A DNA stretch of 64,000 bases from Dinoroseobacter shibae DFL 12 = DSM 16493 (GTDB lineage: Bacteria; Pseudomonadota; Alphaproteobacteria; Rhodobacterales; Rhodobacteraceae). The stretch lies in NCBI RefSeq assembly GCF_000018145.1, contig NC_009952.1, positions 2,604,001 to 2,668,000 on the forward strand, given 5' to 3'. The notes under the pieces are model-generated. The model saw only the letters and a program-made list of their open reading frames with translations, was not told the DNA's origin and did no database searches. Of this stretch, positions 63,201 to 64,000 are shown in pieces; position 1 is the first letter of the stretch; every line of letters starts with the position of its first letter. The position numbers and the translations under genes were made by a program.

Positions 63201-64000
63201 GATCAACATCCGTGTCGTCCCCGGCTGTCGCCGTATTGTCGGGCAAGCCGGTCGCCGTATCGACCGCCGTGACCGTCGCCGCGAGGTCTGCGCCGACGAT
63301 GGTCTCGACATCGCGGTCCTCGTTTTCGCTCGGGGTGACGCGCAGCGCGCCCGCGAAACTCGCAACGCCGGTGTTCAGGGTGATGGTCAGGCGGCCGCCG
63401 GAAACGGTGGCGTTTGCCACGTCGCCGCCCCCGGTCTCGAACAGGCCGGGCGGCACCGCACCTTCGGGCAACCAGCCTGCGGGCACATTGTCGATCACGA
63501 TCCGGCTCAGGTTCTCGCTGCCGTCCTGGTCCGGGGTAGTGGCATCGATCAGGAGCCGGAAGCTCGTGTCCTCCTTGACCGCGAAGCTGTCGGGCCCGGT
63601 GGCGGTGACTTGCGCCTCGGTGGCGTCCACGGAAAGCGTGACCTCGGGTTCGGCCACGGGCGTGACGTTCAGCAGGAACGTCGCGCTGGTCCCGGCCGGG
63701 TCGCCCTCGTCGGTCACGACCGTCGGAGTAATCGTCACAATGCCCGAGAAGTGTTCGGGGAATGACGCGATACCAAGCCCCTGCATCGCGGCGAAGCTGC
63801 CGGTCCATGTTGCCGCGGGGCCGGCCAGGACCGTGCCGTCGCTGAGCGTGGTCGGGCCACCGGTCGGCAGACCGGAGAATGCGATGGAGGCGCCGGTGAT
63901 GGTTTCAGAGCCGTCGATATCCGTAAGGACGGCGTCGATATTGAGCGGGATCTCGGAGACGGACGGATCGAGCAGGATCGCATCCTCGGCAACCGTGAGG
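57268..64000 (-). CDS. Giant RTX adhesin, type I secreted (N-terminus off right edge)
   Basis: The frame is open from the stop at 57268 to the right edge, about 2243 residues; an ATG at 63786 is internal, as coding clearly continues upstream of it (LTVAEDAILLDPSVSEI..., with another repeat). It is mostly tandem beta-sandwich repeats sharing D-X-DGSE followed by a strand ending in 'VP' or 'IP' (DRDGSEIVSIVISGIP, DMDGSETITAVVLKDVP); I count at least eight such motifs. The C-terminus has RTX nonapeptides (GAGDDAVRGGAGADTLTGG) and then a type I secretion end (TDVITDYEAGLDQIDLSSVL). Convergent with its likely exporter. It resembles large biofilm adhesins; the ligand is unknown. The acidic, low-lysine composition is usual for such repeats. 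Confidence 0.9.
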   Translation of the reverse strand, partial: LTVAEDAILLDPSVSEIPLNIDAVLTDIDGSETITGASIAFSGLPTGGPTTLSDGTVLAGPAATWTGSFAAMQGLGIASFPEHFSGIVTITPTVVTDEGDPAGTSATFLLNVTPVAEPEVTLSVDATEAQVTATGPDSFAVKEDTSFRLLIDATTPDQDGSENLSRIVIDNVPAGWLPEGAVPPGLFETGGGDVANATVSGGRLTITLNTGVASFAGALRVTPSENEDRDVETIVGADLAATVTAVDTATGLPDNTATAGDDTDVDLDAVVDPIDLAVADAATDENTGGRATRQLNITNVDLRDTDGSEAFESVEITLTVQTESDPYDPATLELRIGDGGISGFVTITQTGSTADTVTYEVLPVAGTTSAQFATALEALQVRVDQNFSGIIETEGTIFWSETQTGDTEIDPSDNPASEDFATTITFRPVAEAELSASVFVTDSAFSADGTTAVSGIAQNADTQASGTLTLLESTDDGSGQGQVSVFVGIDAATPDPDGSEALQSVVVSNIPTSWIDERLTGAALDPSAFFIQDGTAPLSAAEFAKIDTALYDPGTGALTLTFVPEVTAFEAAILLQPALYEDYDVDRAPGDPFTADGTFFADDITVTATTVDDNSAHTATASASVEIDVDVDPVNNIATIPTIPLNFEDVVDAAGGIAQIPLSPFIRDMDGSETITAVVLKDVPDNLSVYATDPEDPTGPKVPVLLTEINSPPGFNTWSLENGQWLDAEVRGVALHAAGDFPIEIDVVTTEDDGGGTAVTTLNTVFRVEPVVDGGDPGRSVTVNEDTAIQVPIDGNLIDNPSNSPDSPEAILDVVVIREVFPDSFGRYPRFFDGEPVPLPGSHGQFTNELGLTIPLPGGAGDLTLTATQASNLWVLPGRDSNEDVSFDVQVTYFETIEPTQATIGTGRVSLDVVGVADDPIVDAQDAAAFPAPGQIDDAVFRPSEVVDGTPNSERVYGYAGFDDGPFLLDSRLQDSVITSGTLVPDPDQVFTTDGVVPLSGTGTEILVPEGDPAADFDGSEVVYYVITGVPDTVSFLNASPVDLSGASFVVGVERLDQLEFVPDQGISEVTYYDMALNVIVLEDDQVLPDFTGLTPEEVFAEINSLQGGSVRSTDFTVVVVPTPGGTGPTPCTPEQDLPLPELTIEGSGPEDSVIPLTITLTPNPPFWSTIADVSTLPNGVQGSLGVGISVPAGAVLSSSVPGAVLFDPITGLYVVDFEQLGVNPSDPTQTAVPLLFTPPEHESSPANTFDPDDTFGPADPYDELEALEFQLILNNVTCGTQTSGTGTVDLEIIPVADGPQISFAAAASVLEDTDYLPGITIEGIDPGEQPFGQVFIEVDATNGGQIFDAAGNALTGSPTADGFVRYALDQADLAGVSVRAAEHYSGPLEIRVTAASQDINLETAETTVSRVIDIIPVADLPEFIFDTSEIDPDTGAPFVDPAQTPTVIQAIEDVPYNLSTGLQAFSPDRDGSEIVSIVISGIPSYLLVQAGAGAPAGGIINNGDGSFTISEDAYPFVELVLRDEHARTPDPLDSTIADGIPLEVTVNTFELDNADQNTASTEFIFRVRPDADVPSLTASLEPETGVEDDGRAFELVLAGTTPDPHEDMEFVVSLPQGGTLFVDGVAQTAQPDGTFLLQSGVPIASPGGGGLVFGVPGTVTIAPPADFSGDFTVSAAAVTLDQSVDGSFIDRQSSDPADLDVVIIPAADLVVTQTNDTLVIDEGDPPDQPSFTPADEITIAVTDRDGSETVDSLVYTLSGVPTETTYTVGGTQTAVTGPDLVFSGSEAEFATLDIQFPENFATNGAPLAGSLAVTTNEGGAETVSFTVDVTGELDVAVTVTPTDQAQTGMDVTVPLGIDAAVILPQPGDVETLDEVVVTFDTALPAGAVPSAGGLSGDRTTLTVSRPAATNSLDFTMLVAALAVTLPGDFSGPLSGAVTATTTHGTSAPVAFTANVNDQPVVSDPVDLGETAQTTLVVPVGTFLGNASDPDGLAGISNLVSDVGDVTAIVNGSDVEITVQNGYAGPVSFSYDISDSGSPVAVTPATATLDITVEFALAFSGGQTTGPDGTLIPVADDLDGGTGPTDVALGTAGAEAVIVDPAARDYAGIERFSMLDGNDLVDLSQAMTGFAVDLGAGDDAVRGGAGADTLTGGAGADSFALGVALDITDVITDYEAGLDQIDLSSVLTGSDTLDGRASFDDTTGTLTVLGEAAAQITAAGGGIPASVEVVFENASGAQTTAVI

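Noticed and set aside
1-64000. CRISPR array, integrase, transposase or attachment site
   Set aside because: None was found. The only tandem repetitive arrays are the palindromes at 29498-29589 and the MraZ-type pentamers, which lack CRISPR repeat-spacer structure.

Overview
The window is GC-rich alphaproteobacterial DNA, most likely from a marine Rhodobacteraceae (Roseobacter-type) bacterium. The evidence is gene content: a Rhodobacterales-style mraZ-rsmH-ftsL-ftsI-murE-murF-mraY order, a serine-cycle/ethylmalonyl-CoA-type carbon module with an ScfR/RamB-type regulator, a twin-hairpin anti-Shine-Dalgarno (cuckoo/CcsR-like) sRNA, and an mraZ leader with an internal terminator like UpsM. No plasmid or prophage structural genes are seen.

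Region 1 (1-15143, minus strand) is a contractile injection system locus of the extracellular (eCIS; Afp/PVC/MAC-like) type. In transcription order it encodes an Ala-rich coiled-coil protein, sheath, two tube proteins, a DUF5908 (Afp6-like) peptide, a LysM-type hub protein, VgrG-like spike, PAAR tip, gp25-like wedge, Afp11-like baseplate, a fibre-like protein carrying two transmembrane helices, Afp12-like baseplate, and the N-terminus of a CIS tape-measure protein that runs off the left edge. Divergent from it (15421-16425, plus) is a candidate cargo. It has an eCIS-cargo-like leader (SPRVIAQ...VIQRE), a low-complexity linker and a nucleotidyltransferase-like toxin core (RGSSVTG...SDID).

Region 2 (16435-24129, minus) is the first half of the division/cell-wall (dcw) cluster. 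Its leader holds a 10-bp-phased TGGRA array (probable MraZ operator) and a terminator. The usual murD/ftsW/murG continuation is absent; the eCIS locus lies there instead. Region 3 (24776-30015) holds mrp, a cuckoo-type sRNA, a divergent Lrp/LysE pair, a LysR/Tat-SDR pair, a small membrane ORF, an array of four tandem palindromes and an EthD-like gene.

Region 4 (30052-39589) holds uvrD, an alpha-hydroxy-acid dehydrogenase, pyruvate carboxylase, a Zur-box-preceded COG0523 GTPase with DUF1826, and tRNA-Gly(GCC). Region 5 (39636-47579) is a carbon-assimilation operon facing an ScfR-family regulator: serine-glyoxylate aminotransferase, malyl-CoA lyase, malate-CoA ligase (MtkAB), mesaconyl-C4-CoA hydratase (Meh) and mesaconyl-CoA C1-C4 isomerase (Mct). 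It joins serine-cycle steps to the second cycle of the 3-hydroxypropionate bicycle.

Region 6 (47711-64000) holds cytochrome b561, an EF-hand protein, a two-component system, an OmpA-like protein, and a type I secretion locus (tolC-like with an in-frame amber codon, ABC exporter, HlyD). The secretion locus converges on a giant RTX adhesin that is open at the right edge.
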